From an uncultured Lachnospiraceae bacterium (lineage in GTDB: Bacteria > Bacillota > Clostridia > Lachnospirales > Lachnospiraceae): 64,000 nucleotides of DNA. The position numbers and the translations under genes were made by a program. Every line of letters begins with the position of its first letter. The stretch's first letter is position 1. Positions 42,667 through 51,392 of the stretch are shown here, piece after piece. The notes beneath the pieces were generated by a model that was given only the letters and a program-made list of their open reading frames with translations, was not told where the DNA came from and did not search any database. The stretch is from contig CAJUBE010000010.1 in the NCBI GenBank assembly GCA_910584725.1, positions 1 to 64,000 of the forward strand, read 5' to 3'.

Positions 42667-44400
42667 ATGAGCGAATCGGATAAGCGGGAAGGACTGCAGG
42701 AGGGGGAAGGCAGGGAGAACGGCGTCTACATAGATCCCTATACCTCCGAGAGCAGTCAGGATATATATACAGCGCCGGAGGTGGTGGAGCCGTCCGCTGT
42801 TGCGGAGGACACAGAGCCCGCGGCAGTTGTGGCGGATACGCACGGCCTCTTCTCAGGGAGTCAGGCGGAGAGCCGACCCTCTTACGGAAATCAAAACAGC
42901 GGTTACGGCGTGCAGCCCCCATACGGGAGTCCGGTCGGCGGCTACGGCGTGCAGCCCCCTTACGGAAACCAAAGTCAACAGAGCGGCTACGGCGTGCAGC
43001 CCCCTTACGGGAACCAGGCGGGTGGTTACGGTGCGCCGTCTTCTTATGGGAAACAGAGTCAGCAGGGCGATTACAGTGTACAGCCCTCCTATGGGAATCA
43101 AAATCAGCAGGGCGATTACAGTGTACAGCCCTCTTATGGGAATCAAAATCAGCAGGGCGATTACAGTGTACAGCCCTCTTATGGGAATCAAAATCAGCAG
43201 GGCGATTACAGTGTACAGCCCTCTTACGGGAATCAGAGCCAGCAGGGCGATTACGGTGTACAGCCCTCTTACGGGAATCAAAATCAGCAGGGCGGCTATG
43301 GTGCGCAGCCCCCTTACGGGAATCTAAATGGCAATTATGGCGGGCAGCCCCCTCATGGAAATCAGCAGGGCGGCGGTTATGGCGGGCAGCCTCCCTTTGG
43401 CGGACAGCCGCCTTACGATAACCCTTACAGTCCCTATGCCATGCCGCAGAAAAAGCAGAATACGGGGCTGATCGTCGGCATTGTCATCGGCATTATCGTG
43501 CTGTTTCTGGTGGCGGTATTCGCTCTGGCAAGCAAGGCGGTGAATCTGATGTCTGAAAAAGAGAAGGAAGATAAGCGCCGTGACGTGTATGACTTTGATG
43601 ATGATTATGATTATAATTATCACGATGACCAGAGCGATTTTGATTTCGACTATGACTATGACGACGGCTATGATTACAGCGATTTCTACAGCGATGACGA
43701 TTTATATGGTTACGACTATGATTATGGCTACGATTATGACTATTCTGAAGATTCGGAATACGACGACCGGTACTATGATCTGCACAACGAGATTCGCTCC
43801 GACCTCTCTTATCAGGTAGAGCTGGAGGATTATGACTATGTATCCGACTACGAGAACGCCATTATTGTAGCCAGTATCCCTGTTGTTTCAGGGGAGGATG
43901 TGCCGAATCTGGATAAGATCAATAAAGATATCCGCAAAGAAGTGGATGAGATGACGGCGCTTTTTGAGTCGGAATACGAGTCACATATCAAGGAGAGCGA
44001 GGAAAATTATTTCGTGGCGTCTCTGGTCGGCTATGTGGCCTATATGGACGAAGATAAACTGAGTATTGCCTGGCAGGAAGAGTGGTACAGCGACAGGGAC
44101 GGCGGCGTTTATCTCAGAAGCATCAACGTTGACATAAAAAACGGGGTCGTGCTGGACAATGAGGATATTCTTGCGGTAGACGATGCGTTTTCCGTGGAGT
44201 TCCGCCAGAAGTGCGATGAGCAGAACGGTGAAATTTCCTATCTCACCTACATGACGGATCAGCAGATCACGGATTATTTTAAATCCGACGATATCATTGT
44301 CTTCTACACGCCAAAGGGCATGGAGATCGGATTTAATTATGAGGAGGGCTGGGTGACAGTCACCTATGAGGAGTATGAGAAGTACCTGAAAGTATTTTAA
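42667..44400 (+). CDS. Single-span membrane protein with Tyr/Gln/Gly repeats and a DUF3298/RsiV-like outer domain
   Basis: 577 aa in four parts: an acidic N-terminus; residues ~75-255 of low-complexity repeats rich in Y, G, Q, N, P (unit GDYSVQPSYGNQNQQ); one membrane segment near 266-290 (LIVGIVIGIIVLFLVAVFAL); and an outer half. The outer half starts with a Tyr/Asp-rich stretch (DYDYDDGYDYSD type) and ends in a folded domain (SINVDIKNGVVLDNEDILA, YTPKGMEIGFNYEEG) resembling DUF3298/RsiV. There is no signal peptide, so the repeats should lie in the cytoplasm. GGAGAG precedes ATG 42667. It sits between cinA and recA. I do not recognise a characterised homologue. Confidence 0.75.
   Translation: MSESDKREGLQEGEGRENGVYIDPYTSESSQDIYTAPEVVEPSAVAEDTEPAAVVADTHGLFSGSQAESRPSYGNQNSGYGVQPPYGSPVGGYGVQPPYGNQSQQSGYGVQPPYGNQAGGYGAPSSYGKQSQQGDYSVQPSYGNQNQQGDYSVQPSYGNQNQQGDYSVQPSYGNQNQQGDYSVQPSYGNQSQQGDYGVQPSYGNQNQQGGYGAQPPYGNLNGNYGGQPPHGNQQGGGYGGQPPFGGQPPYDNPYSPYAMPQKKQNTGLIVGIVIGIIVLFLVAVFALASKAVNLMSEKEKEDKRRDVYDFDDDYDYNYHDDQSDFDFDYDYDDGYDYSDFYSDDDLYGYDYDYGYDYDYSEDSEYDDRYYDLHNEIRSDLSYQVELEDYDYVSDYENAIIVASIPVVSGEDVPNLDKINKDIRKEVDEMTALFESEYESHIKESEENYFVASLVGYVAYMDEDKLSIAWQEEWYSDRDGGVYLRSINVDIKNGVVLDNEDILAVDDAFSVEFRQKCDEQNGEISYLTYMTDQQITDYFKSDDIIVFYTPKGMEIGFNYEEGWVTVTYEEYEKYLKVF
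43066..43290 (+). repeat. Five tandem 45-bp coding repeats
   Basis: Units start at 43066, 43111, 43156, 43201 and 43246, all in the same reading frame and nearly identical in DNA (a few silent T/C changes). Looser relatives extend from about 42890 to 43430. The near-identity at DNA level points to recent expansion or homogenisation. Confidence 0.9.
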
Positions 44401-44716
44401 ATAAGGCGGAAAAAAGGGCGCGGGCATCGGCGGATGTCGGCGCTCTTTCTGATACGGAAAATCCGGATAGCGATGTCCCTTTATAGGAGCTTAACGAGGT
44501 GTCTTAAGAAATGCTTGCGATTTTTTCTTTTTTTTGGTAGACTTGATTTATCTGAGGAAGTGGAATCTGTTATGCATATGCATGTCCGGCATTTCGCCAC
44601 GAATTCCATTTATTCATGTCAGCAGAAAATCAAGCTGAATTTGCAGAGGGAAAGGAGGGTAAAGTGTCATTTATGGGACATGAAAAGTGATAAGATCGTT
44701 TTATAAAAATTTGAAG
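44401..44716 (+). other. Gene-free leader region upstream of recA
   Basis: 382 bases lie between the repeat protein and recA. The part before the recA promoter shows no convincing gene: an open frame at 44434-44706 lacks a ribosome site and any recognisable family. It has T-rich runs near 44520 and palindromic GCATATGCATG around 44573. Possible undetected small RNA, but nothing supports one. Confidence 0.4.
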
Positions 44717-44745
44717 TTGACAAATGCGAACATTTGTTTTATTCT
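44717..44745 (+). promoter_or_regulatory. recA: SigmaA-type promoter of recA
   Basis: TTGACA (44717-44722), 17-base spacer, TATTCT (44740-44745). A LexA-type box lies within the spacer and a second one just downstream of the -10. Confidence 0.85.
44727..44740. promoter_or_regulatory. LexA (SOS) box 1
   Basis: CGAACATTTGTTTT fits the Firmicute LexA pattern CGAAC-N4-GTTCG with imperfect right half; located between -35 and -10 of recA. Confidence 0.7.
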
Positions 44746-44751
44746 ATGGTA

Positions 44752-44765
44752 AGAACAAATGTTCT
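44752..44765. promoter_or_regulatory. LexA (SOS) box 2
   Basis: AGAACAAATGTTCT is a perfect inverted repeat (GAAC-N4-GTTC core) covering the probable recA transcription start. Confidence 0.8.
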
Positions 44766-44782
44766 GAAAACAGGAGGGAAAC

Positions 44783-45892
44783 ATGGAAAGAGATGAAAAA
44801 TTAAAAGCATTGGATGCGGCCTTAGGGCAGATAGAGAGACAGTTTGGAAAGGGAGCCGTCATGAAGCTGGGCGATCCTTCCGTGCAGATGAATGTGGAGA
44901 CGATTCCCACGGGATCTTTGAGTCTGGATCTTGCGCTGGGACTCGGCGGCATCCCGAAAGGCAGAGTGATTGAGATTTACGGTCCCGAATCCAGCGGTAA
45001 GACAACGGTTACGCTGCATATGATTGCCGAGGTGCAAAAGCGGGGCGGCATCGCCGGATTTATCGACGCGGAGCACGCGTTAGATCCCGTCTATGCGAAA
45101 AATATCGGTGTGGATATCGACAACCTTTATATTTCTCAGCCGGACTGCGGAGAGCAGGCGCTGGAGATTACGGAGACGATGGTGCGTTCAGGGGCTGTGG
45201 ACATTATCGTGGTGGACTCTGTGGCGGCTCTGGTGCCGAAGGCGGAGATCGACGGTGATATGGGCGACAGCCATGTGGGTCTGCAGGCAAGACTGATGTC
45301 ACAGGCACTCAGAAAGCTGACTGCGGTGATCAGCAAGTCCAACTGTACGGTTATTTTTATCAACCAGCTGCGCGAGAAGGTGGGGGTGATGTTCGGGAAC
45401 CCGGAGACGACCACGGGCGGCCGCGCGCTGAAATTCTACTCCTCCGTCAGATTGGACGTCAGGAGGATCGAGTCGCTGAAACAGGGCGGTGAGGTAATAG
45501 GAAACAGAACCCGTGTTAAGGTTGTCAAGAATAAAGTGGCGCCGCCTTTCAAGGAGGCGGAATTTGACATTATGTTTGGCGAGGGCATTTCTACCCAGGG
45601 TGATATTCTGGATTTGGCGGCGGAGAATAACATTATCAATAAGAGCGGCGCATGGTATGCCTATGACGGAAATAAGATCGGACAGGGCAGGGAGAACGCC
45701 AAGCAGTATCTGAAAGACAATCCGCAGGTTTGCGCGGAGGTGGAGAGGAAGGTTAGAGAGCTTTTTAACATGGAGACGGATGCCGCGGAGGAGAAGCCCG
45801 CGGGAGGGTCGCCTTCCGAAGCGGCGCCGAAGTCAGGAAAGGCAGCCAAGAACGATAAAGAAAATAAGGCCGATAAGGAAAATGAGAAGTAA
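44783..45892 (+). CDS. recA: Recombinase RecA
   Basis: Strand-exchange protein and SOS co-protease. Walker A GPESSGKTTVTLH near residues 66-78, DSVAALVPKAEIDGDMGDSH in the middle, and loop L2 GNPETTTGGRALKFYSSVRL. 369 aa, with a Lys/Glu-rich C-terminal tail. AGGAGG stands before ATG 44783. Two LexA boxes show it is under SOS control, and recX follows. Confidence 0.97.
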   Translation: MERDEKLKALDAALGQIERQFGKGAVMKLGDPSVQMNVETIPTGSLSLDLALGLGGIPKGRVIEIYGPESSGKTTVTLHMIAEVQKRGGIAGFIDAEHALDPVYAKNIGVDIDNLYISQPDCGEQALEITETMVRSGAVDIIVVDSVAALVPKAEIDGDMGDSHVGLQARLMSQALRKLTAVISKSNCTVIFINQLREKVGVMFGNPETTTGGRALKFYSSVRLDVRRIESLKQGGEVIGNRTRVKVVKNKVAPPFKEAEFDIMFGEGISTQGDILDLAAENNIINKSGAWYAYDGNKIGQGRENAKQYLKDNPQVCAEVERKVRELFNMETDAAEEKPAGGSPSEAAPKSGKAAKNDKENKADKENEK

Positions 45893-45959
45893 AATAGTCG
45901 GGAAAGAATGAGGGAAGGACTAGGCGGAGGACGGGGCGGAAGCCGCAGAGGAAAAGGCG

Positions 45960-46577
45960 ATGATTGTCACACAGCTTACAGATATGGGAAAAGGCCGCTA
46001 TAAGGTATACATAGACGAACGTCCGGTTTTCGCCCTGTACAGGGGTGAACTGAACCGCCTGGGCATCAGGGAGGGGGAGGCGGTCACGGAGGAAACCCTG
46101 TGTGAGATCCGGGAGGAAATCCTGCCTCTGCGGGCGAAGAAGCGGGCTATGAATCTGCTGCAGAAAAGGGAATACACGGCGGCCGGTCTGCGGGAGAAGC
46201 TGCGGGACGGGGACTATCCCGAGGCTTGTATCGAGGAGGCACTGGCCTATGTGGAGTCCTACGGTTATGTGGATGATCTGCGCTATGCGAGAGACTTTAT
46301 TGTCTATAATCTGGACAGGAAGAGCCGGATGCGGATCGAGCAGGATCTGATGCGCAAAGGGATTGATAAAGATACGATCTGCAATCTCTTTGAAGAACTG
46401 GAGGGGGAGGGAACGAAGCAGGATGAGGCGGCTATGATACAGAGCCTTCTGAAAAAGAAAAAATATGACGCCACAACGGCTGACAGACAGGAAAAACAGC
46501 GGATGTACGCATTCCTCTATCGAAAAGGTTTTCATGCCGGTGCGATTAGCAAAGCTCTTTTGCTTGACATAACATAA
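45960..46577 (+). CDS. recX: Regulatory protein RecX
   Basis: Inhibits RecA filament activity. Triple-helix repeats are typical: KKRAMNLLQKREYTAAGLRE, then LAYVESYGYVDDLRYARDFI, and DTICNLFEEL further on. 205 aa. It lies 67 bases after recA, probably co-transcribed. The rny promoter overlaps its 3' end. Confidence 0.93.
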   Translation: MIVTQLTDMGKGRYKVYIDERPVFALYRGELNRLGIREGEAVTEETLCEIREEILPLRAKKRAMNLLQKREYTAAGLREKLRDGDYPEACIEEALAYVESYGYVDDLRYARDFIVYNLDRKSRMRIEQDLMRKGIDKDTICNLFEELEGEGTKQDEAAMIQSLLKKKKYDATTADRQEKQRMYAFLYRKGFHAGAISKALLLDIT

Positions 46578-46592
46578 AATTCAGTATAGAAT
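46564..46592 (+). promoter_or_regulatory. SigmaA-type promoter of rny
   Basis: TTGACA (46564-46569) lies inside the last codons of recX, 17 bases before TAGAAT (46587-46592). The leader to the ATG is about 105 bases. Confidence 0.7.
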
Positions 46593-46704
46593 TAATATGT
46601 TGTAGTTTTGCTAGCTATCGGGCTGTCAGTATTTGGAAAGGGATGGCAGCCGTCAATAGATTTGGTAATGTACAATGAAAACTAAATAAGGAGGTGCTCC
46701 TGTA

Positions 46705-48252
46705 ATGTGGCAAGTTGTGGTAGCAATAGTCGTCACGCTGGTGATTGCTGTCCCTGTTTCCGCGCTGGTTGCGATCAACTATCAGAAAAAGATGGTGGAA
46801 GCAAAGCTCGGCAACGCGGACGAGAAAGCCAGAGAGATTATTGACGAAGCTCTCAAAACTGCTGAGACGAAGAAGCGAGAGTCGCTGCTTGAGGTCAAGG
46901 AAGAGTCCATTCGCACGAAGAATGAGCTGGACAAGGAAATCAAGGAACGGCGCGCCGAGGCGCAGCGCTATGAGCGTCGCGTACAGCAGAAGGAAGAGAA
47001 CATCGACAAGAAAGCGGACGCTATTGAGAAGAAAGAAGCAAGTTTGGCACAGAAGGAAGAAGCTCTGGCCAAGCAGCGCGAAGAAATTTCCAAACTGAGC
47101 GAACAAAGATTACAGGAACTGGAACGAATCTCTGGATTAACCTCCGAACAGGCAAAAGATTATCTGTTGAAAATTGTTGAAGATGAAGTGAAACACGAAA
47201 CTGCTGTCATGGTGAAAGAGATGGAGAGCAGGGCGAAGGAGGAAGCGGACAAGAAGGCGAAGGAATACGTCGTTACAGCGATTCAGAAATGTGCGGCGGA
47301 TCATGTGTCCGAAACCACGATCTCTGTGGTACAGCTTCCCAATGATGAGATGAAGGGTAGGATCATCGGAAGAGAGGGACGTAACATCAGAACTCTCGAG
47401 ACGATGACCGGCGTGGACTTGATCATTGACGATACGCCCGAGGCAGTTATTCTCTCCGGCTTTGACCCGATCCGCAGGGAAGTAGCGAGGATCGCACTCG
47501 AAAAGCTGATCGTGGACGGGCGTATTCATCCGGCCAGAATTGAGGAAATGGTCGAGAAGGCGCAGAAGGAAGTCGAAGTAATGATGAAAGAGGAGGGCGA
47601 AGCGGCCACCCTCGAAGTCGGCGTACATGGCATCCATCCTGAGCTGGTGAGACTGCTTGGTAAGATGAAGTTCAGAACCAGCTATGGACAGAATGCGCTG
47701 AAGCATTCCATTGAAGTGGCGCAGCTTTCCGGCTTACTGGCAGCGGAGATGGGACTGGATGTCAGAATGGCCAAGCGTGCGGGATTGCTGCATGATATCG
47801 GTAAGGCAGTAGACCACGAGATGGAGGGATCCCATATCCAGCTTGGCGTAGAGCTTTGCAGAAAGTATAAGGAAGGGCCGGTCGTTATCAACGCGGTGGA
47901 ATCCCATCACGGCGATGTGGAGGCCCAGACCCTGATTGCGTGTCTGGTACAGGCTGCCGATACGATTTCTGCTGCGAGACCGGGCGCAAGAAGAGAGACA
48001 TTAGAGACATATACGACAAGACTGAAACAATTAGAAGACATCACAAACAATTTCAAAGGTGTGGATAAATCATTTGCTATTCAGGCAGGTAGAGAGATTC
48101 GTGTAATGGTAGTTCCGGAACAGATTAGTGATTCTGATATGGTACTGCTCGCAAGAGATATCTCCAAGCAGATTGAGGCTGAGTTGGAGTATCCCGGACA
48201 GATCAAGGTAAACGTGATCAGAGAGAGTCGTGTCATAGACTATGCCAAATAG
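46705..48252 (+). CDS. rny: Ribonuclease Y
   Basis: Membrane-anchored endoribonuclease that starts mRNA decay in Firmicutes. An N-terminal membrane segment (residues 3-24) is followed by a long charged coiled coil (30-200), a KH domain (GRIIGREGRNIRTLETMTGV near 215-234), and an HD domain with LLHDIGKAVDHE near 360-371. 515 aa, standard. AAGGAGGT precedes ATG 46705 by about 10 bases. Confidence 0.96.
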   Translation: MWQVVVAIVVTLVIAVPVSALVAINYQKKMVEAKLGNADEKAREIIDEALKTAETKKRESLLEVKEESIRTKNELDKEIKERRAEAQRYERRVQQKEENIDKKADAIEKKEASLAQKEEALAKQREEISKLSEQRLQELERISGLTSEQAKDYLLKIVEDEVKHETAVMVKEMESRAKEEADKKAKEYVVTAIQKCAADHVSETTISVVQLPNDEMKGRIIGREGRNIRTLETMTGVDLIIDDTPEAVILSGFDPIRREVARIALEKLIVDGRIHPARIEEMVEKAQKEVEVMMKEEGEAATLEVGVHGIHPELVRLLGKMKFRTSYGQNALKHSIEVAQLSGLLAAEMGLDVRMAKRAGLLHDIGKAVDHEMEGSHIQLGVELCRKYKEGPVVINAVESHHGDVEAQTLIACLVQAADTISAARPGARRETLETYTTRLKQLEDITNNFKGVDKSFAIQAGREIRVMVVPEQISDSDMVLLARDISKQIEAELEYPGQIKVNVIRESRVIDYAK

Positions 48253-48256
48253 TACG

Positions 48257-48290
48257 AAACCCCGCAGATTTTATTCTGCGGGGTTTATTC
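48257..48290 (+). terminator. Rho-independent terminator after rny
   Basis: AAACCCCGCAGA and TCTGCGGGGTTT form a 12-bp perfect stem with a short loop, followed by a T-rich end. The symmetrical A/T flanks could work in both directions. Confidence 0.9.
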
Positions 48291-48369
48291 GTATATAAGG
48301 CAGGTACCTATTTAACACTTTTACCATAAAATGGCCGTAGAAATACAGAAAATTGTCGTATATGCATAC

Positions 48370-48398
48370 TTGTGAAATTGCCATACTTATAGTAGAAT
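48370..48398 (+). promoter_or_regulatory. SigmaA-type promoter of the aminotransferase gene
   Basis: TTGTGA (48370-48375), 17 bases, TAGAAT (48393-48398). Confidence 0.6.
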
Positions 48399-48434
48399 AA
48401 ATACCAGTGTATGATTGTATACAATTATTCAACC

Positions 48435-48500
48435 GTGTGTGAAGTATGTTTCACACAGGATTTGAGATTCCGCATAAGCGGAATCAAGTCAGTCAGAGTG
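48435..48500. repeat. Interspersed stem-loop module, degenerate copy D
   Basis: GTGTGAA / TTTCACAC (48435-48455), then GGATTTGAG, then GATTCCGC / GCGGAATC (stem III) and the tail motif CAGAGTG. Stem II (the GAGAATGCC hairpin) is missing. It forms the leader of the downstream aminotransferase. Confidence 0.65.
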
Positions 48501-48524
48501 ATTACAAGGATGCAGGAGGGTGCT

Positions 48525-49826
48525 ATGAAAGCGTACAATGTGATGACCAAAAAAGAACTCACGGCGGAGAGGGCAGAGCTTAACAGACAGTTTGCCGAGG
48601 CAAAGGAAAAGGGTTTGAAGCTTGATATGTCCAGAGGGAAGCCGGAACCGGCACAGCTTGATATGGGAATGGGACTTTTGGATGTTTTAAATTCCGGTTC
48701 TGATATGAAATCCATGGAGGGCGTGGATACGAGAAACTACGGTCTGCTGGACGGCATCACGGAGGCGAAGCATCTGATGGCGGATGTAATGGGCGTTCAG
48801 GCGGAGAACGTAATTGTTTTTGGCAATTCCAGTCTCTCCATTATGTATGATATGATATCCCGTTCCGTCACCCATGGCGTTATGGGAGCTACACCCTGGT
48901 GTAAACTTGACAAAGTAAAATTTTTGTGTCCCGTACCGGGCTATGACAGGCATTTTGCGATCACCCAGCACTTTGGCGTCGAGATGATTTCGATCCCGAT
49001 GACATCTGACGGGCCGGATATGGATCTGGTGGAAAAATATGTGACGACAGACGCGGCGGTGAAGGGAATCTGGTGTGTGCCCAAGTATTCCAATCCGCAG
49101 GGGATCACTTATTCCGATGAGACGGTGAGACGGTTTGCGGCGCTGAAGCCGGCTGCGGAAGATTTCCGCATTTATTGGGATAACGCTTACGCGGTGCATC
49201 ATCTGTACGAGGATAAGCAGGATACGCTCCTCGAGATATTGAGCGAGTGCGAGAAGGCGGGCAATCCGGACATGGTTTACGAGTTCTGCTCCACTTCCAA
49301 GATCACTTTCTCTGGTGCGGGCATAGCGGCGATGGCTTCTTCTCCGGCCAATCTTGCGGATGTAAAGAAAACATTGACGCTGCGGACGATTGGTTATGAC
49401 AAAGTGAATCAGCTCCGTCACGCCAGATACTTTAAGAATCTGGAGGGGATGCTTGCCCAGATGAAGAAACATGCGGATATTATCAGACCTAAGTTTGAGG
49501 CTGTGCTTTCGGTTCTTGAACAGGAGCTTGGCGGCTTAGGCATTGGCGAGTGGACGAAACCGCTGGGCGGCTATTTCATTTCCTTTGAGGCGATGGAGGG
49601 CTGCGCGAAGGAGATTGTGGCGAAATGTAAGGAACTGGGCGTTGTCCTCACAGGGGCGGGCGCAACCTTCCCTTACGGAAAGGATCCGAAAGACAGCAAT
49701 ATTCGTATTGCACCCACCTACCCGACGGCGGAGGAGATGGCACAGGCCACGGATGTGTTTGTGCTCTGCGTGAAGTTAGTCAGCGTGGAGAAGCTGCTGC
49801 AGGAGGCAGTTGCCGAGACGGCTTGA
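48525..49826 (+). CDS. PLP-dependent aminotransferase (MocR/aspartate type, PF12897-like)
   Basis: Fold-type I aminotransferase, 433 aa. FGNSSLSIMYDMIS near residue 103, a CPVPGYDRHFAI stretch, CVPKYSNPQGITYSDE (conserved Asn-Pro), and the PLP lysine in STSKITFSGAG near residue 260. The sequence matches the subgroup annotated as aspartate or alanine-glyoxylate-like aminotransferases in Clostridia; the true substrate cannot be read from sequence. GCAGGAGGG precedes ATG 48525. Its leader contains a degenerate copy of the stem-loop module. Confidence 0.85.
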   Translation: MKAYNVMTKKELTAERAELNRQFAEAKEKGLKLDMSRGKPEPAQLDMGMGLLDVLNSGSDMKSMEGVDTRNYGLLDGITEAKHLMADVMGVQAENVIVFGNSSLSIMYDMISRSVTHGVMGATPWCKLDKVKFLCPVPGYDRHFAITQHFGVEMISIPMTSDGPDMDLVEKYVTTDAAVKGIWCVPKYSNPQGITYSDETVRRFAALKPAAEDFRIYWDNAYAVHHLYEDKQDTLLEILSECEKAGNPDMVYEFCSTSKITFSGAGIAAMASSPANLADVKKTLTLRTIGYDKVNQLRHARYFKNLEGMLAQMKKHADIIRPKFEAVLSVLEQELGGLGIGEWTKPLGGYFISFEAMEGCAKEIVAKCKELGVVLTGAGATFPYGKDPKDSNIRIAPTYPTAEEMAQATDVFVLCVKLVSVEKLLQEAVAETA

Positions 49827-49904
49827 AGGGATGCGGGCGGATCGCCCGTTTAGTAAAGAGACGTCGGAAACGGAAAAATTGTTTGGGAAGAGGATATAGA
49901 TAAT

Positions 49905-50450
49905 ATGGCGGACAATCATTATGAACGTTTAGGCAGGGAACTGATTCACAAGGGCGCGATCATTGATTATTATCAGGACACGATCCGCGTGGAAAACGGC
50001 AATGTGGTGAAGTGGGATCTGATCGACCATAAGGGCGCGGCGGCTGTCGTGGCGGTGAAGGACGACGGGAAGCTCCTCATGGTGAGACAATACCGAAACG
50101 CCCTTGACAGGGAGACGCTTGAAATCCCGGCGGGCGGTTTAAACAGTGTAGACGAACCGACAAAAGAGGCGGCGGCAAGAGAGCTGGAGGAGGAAACCGG
50201 CTATGTGGCGGGAAAGCTGGAACTGCTCCTGACGCTGCGCACGACGGTTGCTTTCTGCAATGAAAAGATAGATGTGTATCTGGCGACGGATTTAAAGCCC
50301 GGGAAACAGCATCTGGATGAGGATGAGTTTTTAAATGCGGAGAGCCACGACATTGACGAACTGGTGCAGATGATTTATGACTGCAAGATTCAGGATGGGA
50401 AGACGGTGTCCGCGATTTTGGCATATTATAATAAGATTCACAGACATTAG
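49905..50450 (+). CDS. Nudix hydrolase, ADP-ribose pyrophosphatase type
   Basis: 181 aa. Nudix box GGLNSVDEPTKEAAARELEE followed by ETGY (about residues 72-95) fits GX5EX7REUXEEXGU with one loop change. The surrounding VVAVKDDGKLLMVRQYR and LEIPAGG resemble ADP-ribose pyrophosphatases. It lies upstream of spoIIM and xerD, the usual clostridial cluster. Confidence 0.9.
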   Translation: MADNHYERLGRELIHKGAIIDYYQDTIRVENGNVVKWDLIDHKGAAAVVAVKDDGKLLMVRQYRNALDRETLEIPAGGLNSVDEPTKEAAARELEEETGYVAGKLELLLTLRTTVAFCNEKIDVYLATDLKPGKQHLDEDEFLNAESHDIDELVQMIYDCKIQDGKTVSAILAYYNKIHRH

Positions 50451-50518
50451 GGAAAGACCTGAGGAACTGTTATGCCAGAAGGAGTCTTTGACAGATCATT
50501 TTTGGGAGTAAGATGAAG

Positions 50519-50547
50519 TCATGCCTCGTCCTTTTTGGACATATATT
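50519..50547 (+). promoter_or_regulatory. Candidate sigma-E promoter of spoIIM
   Basis: TCATGCC (50519-50525), a 14-base spacer and CATATATT (50540-50547). The -10 plus two following bases (CATATATTGT) is identical to that before spoIIIAA. It is also part of a palindrome GGACATATATTGTCC. Confidence 0.5.
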
Positions 50548-50580
50548 GTCCTATAGGAGCTTGGAAGAGGCGGTGTAATC

Positions 50581-51186
50581 TTGCACAGACAGATTGGGAC
50601 CAAAAACGGTTATTATATGGCGTATTTGTTTTTGATTGGTCTTTTTATGGGAATCCTGTTTGTCAATCTGGGACATGATACATGGATTAGGAACGGCAGC
50701 CTGTTGGGGGCGGAGATGATGAACAGACTAAAAAGCAGCAGACCGGCGGGTGAGGGACTGGTGGGATATATTCTCAGGCACCGGCTCTTTACGGGATGTC
50801 TTTTGTGTCTGGTCTCCACGACTCTGATAGGAATGCCGTTTCTTTGCGCTTATATCTGTTATGCGGGTTTGTCGGCGGGGTGTCTGCTGTCTGTGGCGGT
50901 AGTTCGCTATGGGATCAGAGGATTACTGTTTATGGCGGCAGTCCTGTTCCCGCAGGCTCTGCTGTTGGTTCCGGCGTATATTCTGCTCTTTCTCTGGGCG
51001 GCGGATGTAAATCGGACGCTCTATGCACCGCGGACGCAGTTGGAGGGGTATGAGCGGTACAGCAGCCGCTTTTATCTGAAAAAGGGTGCCCAGCTCATCG
51101 GTATCATGACAGTTGTCATAATGGGATGCCTGCTGGAGAGTTATGTCAATCCCAGTGTTCTGCATTTTGTTCTGAAAATCTTTTAA
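50581..51186 (+). CDS. spoIIM: Stage II sporulation protein M
   Basis: Part of the SpoIID-SpoIIM-SpoIIP engulfment machine; multi-spanning membrane protein. Segments are at about residues 12-30, 75-95, 100-120, 125-148 and 172-192, with the NGSLLGAEMMNRL-type extracytoplasmic loop between the first two. 201 aa, near the family size. The best start is TTG 50581 with GGAAGAGGCGG upstream; ATG 50617 lacks a ribosome site. A sigma-E-like -10 lies 34 bases before the start. Confidence 0.88.
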   Translation: MHRQIGTKNGYYMAYLFLIGLFMGILFVNLGHDTWIRNGSLLGAEMMNRLKSSRPAGEGLVGYILRHRLFTGCLLCLVSTTLIGMPFLCAYICYAGLSAGCLLSVAVVRYGIRGLLFMAAVLFPQALLLVPAYILLFLWAADVNRTLYAPRTQLEGYERYSSRFYLKKGAQLIGIMTVVIMGCLLESYVNPSVLHFVLKIF

Positions 51187-51392
51187 AAAAATTTTTTTAT
51201 TCTTTTTTCCAAGATGTAGTAGACATAAAATCATTCATGGACGATATGTTGTGCCTCGGGGCAAAAGGGGCGCAAATGCCCGTAAAATCAAGAAAAATTC
51301 CATTTGCTTTTCTAAAAAAATCTGATTATAATGATACTCAGACAGTGTTTGATTTACATAAAGAGAACGCACAGGGAAGGGCCTCCGAGTAA

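Noticed and set aside
42853..43281. Regular 45-bp periodicity suggesting a CRISPR array
   Set aside because: Units are contiguous without unique spacers and stay in frame within a protein; it is a coding tandem repeat.
44434..44706. 90-codon open frame upstream of recA
   Set aside because: No ribosome site, no recognisable family, and biased toward random composition; kept as non-coding leader.
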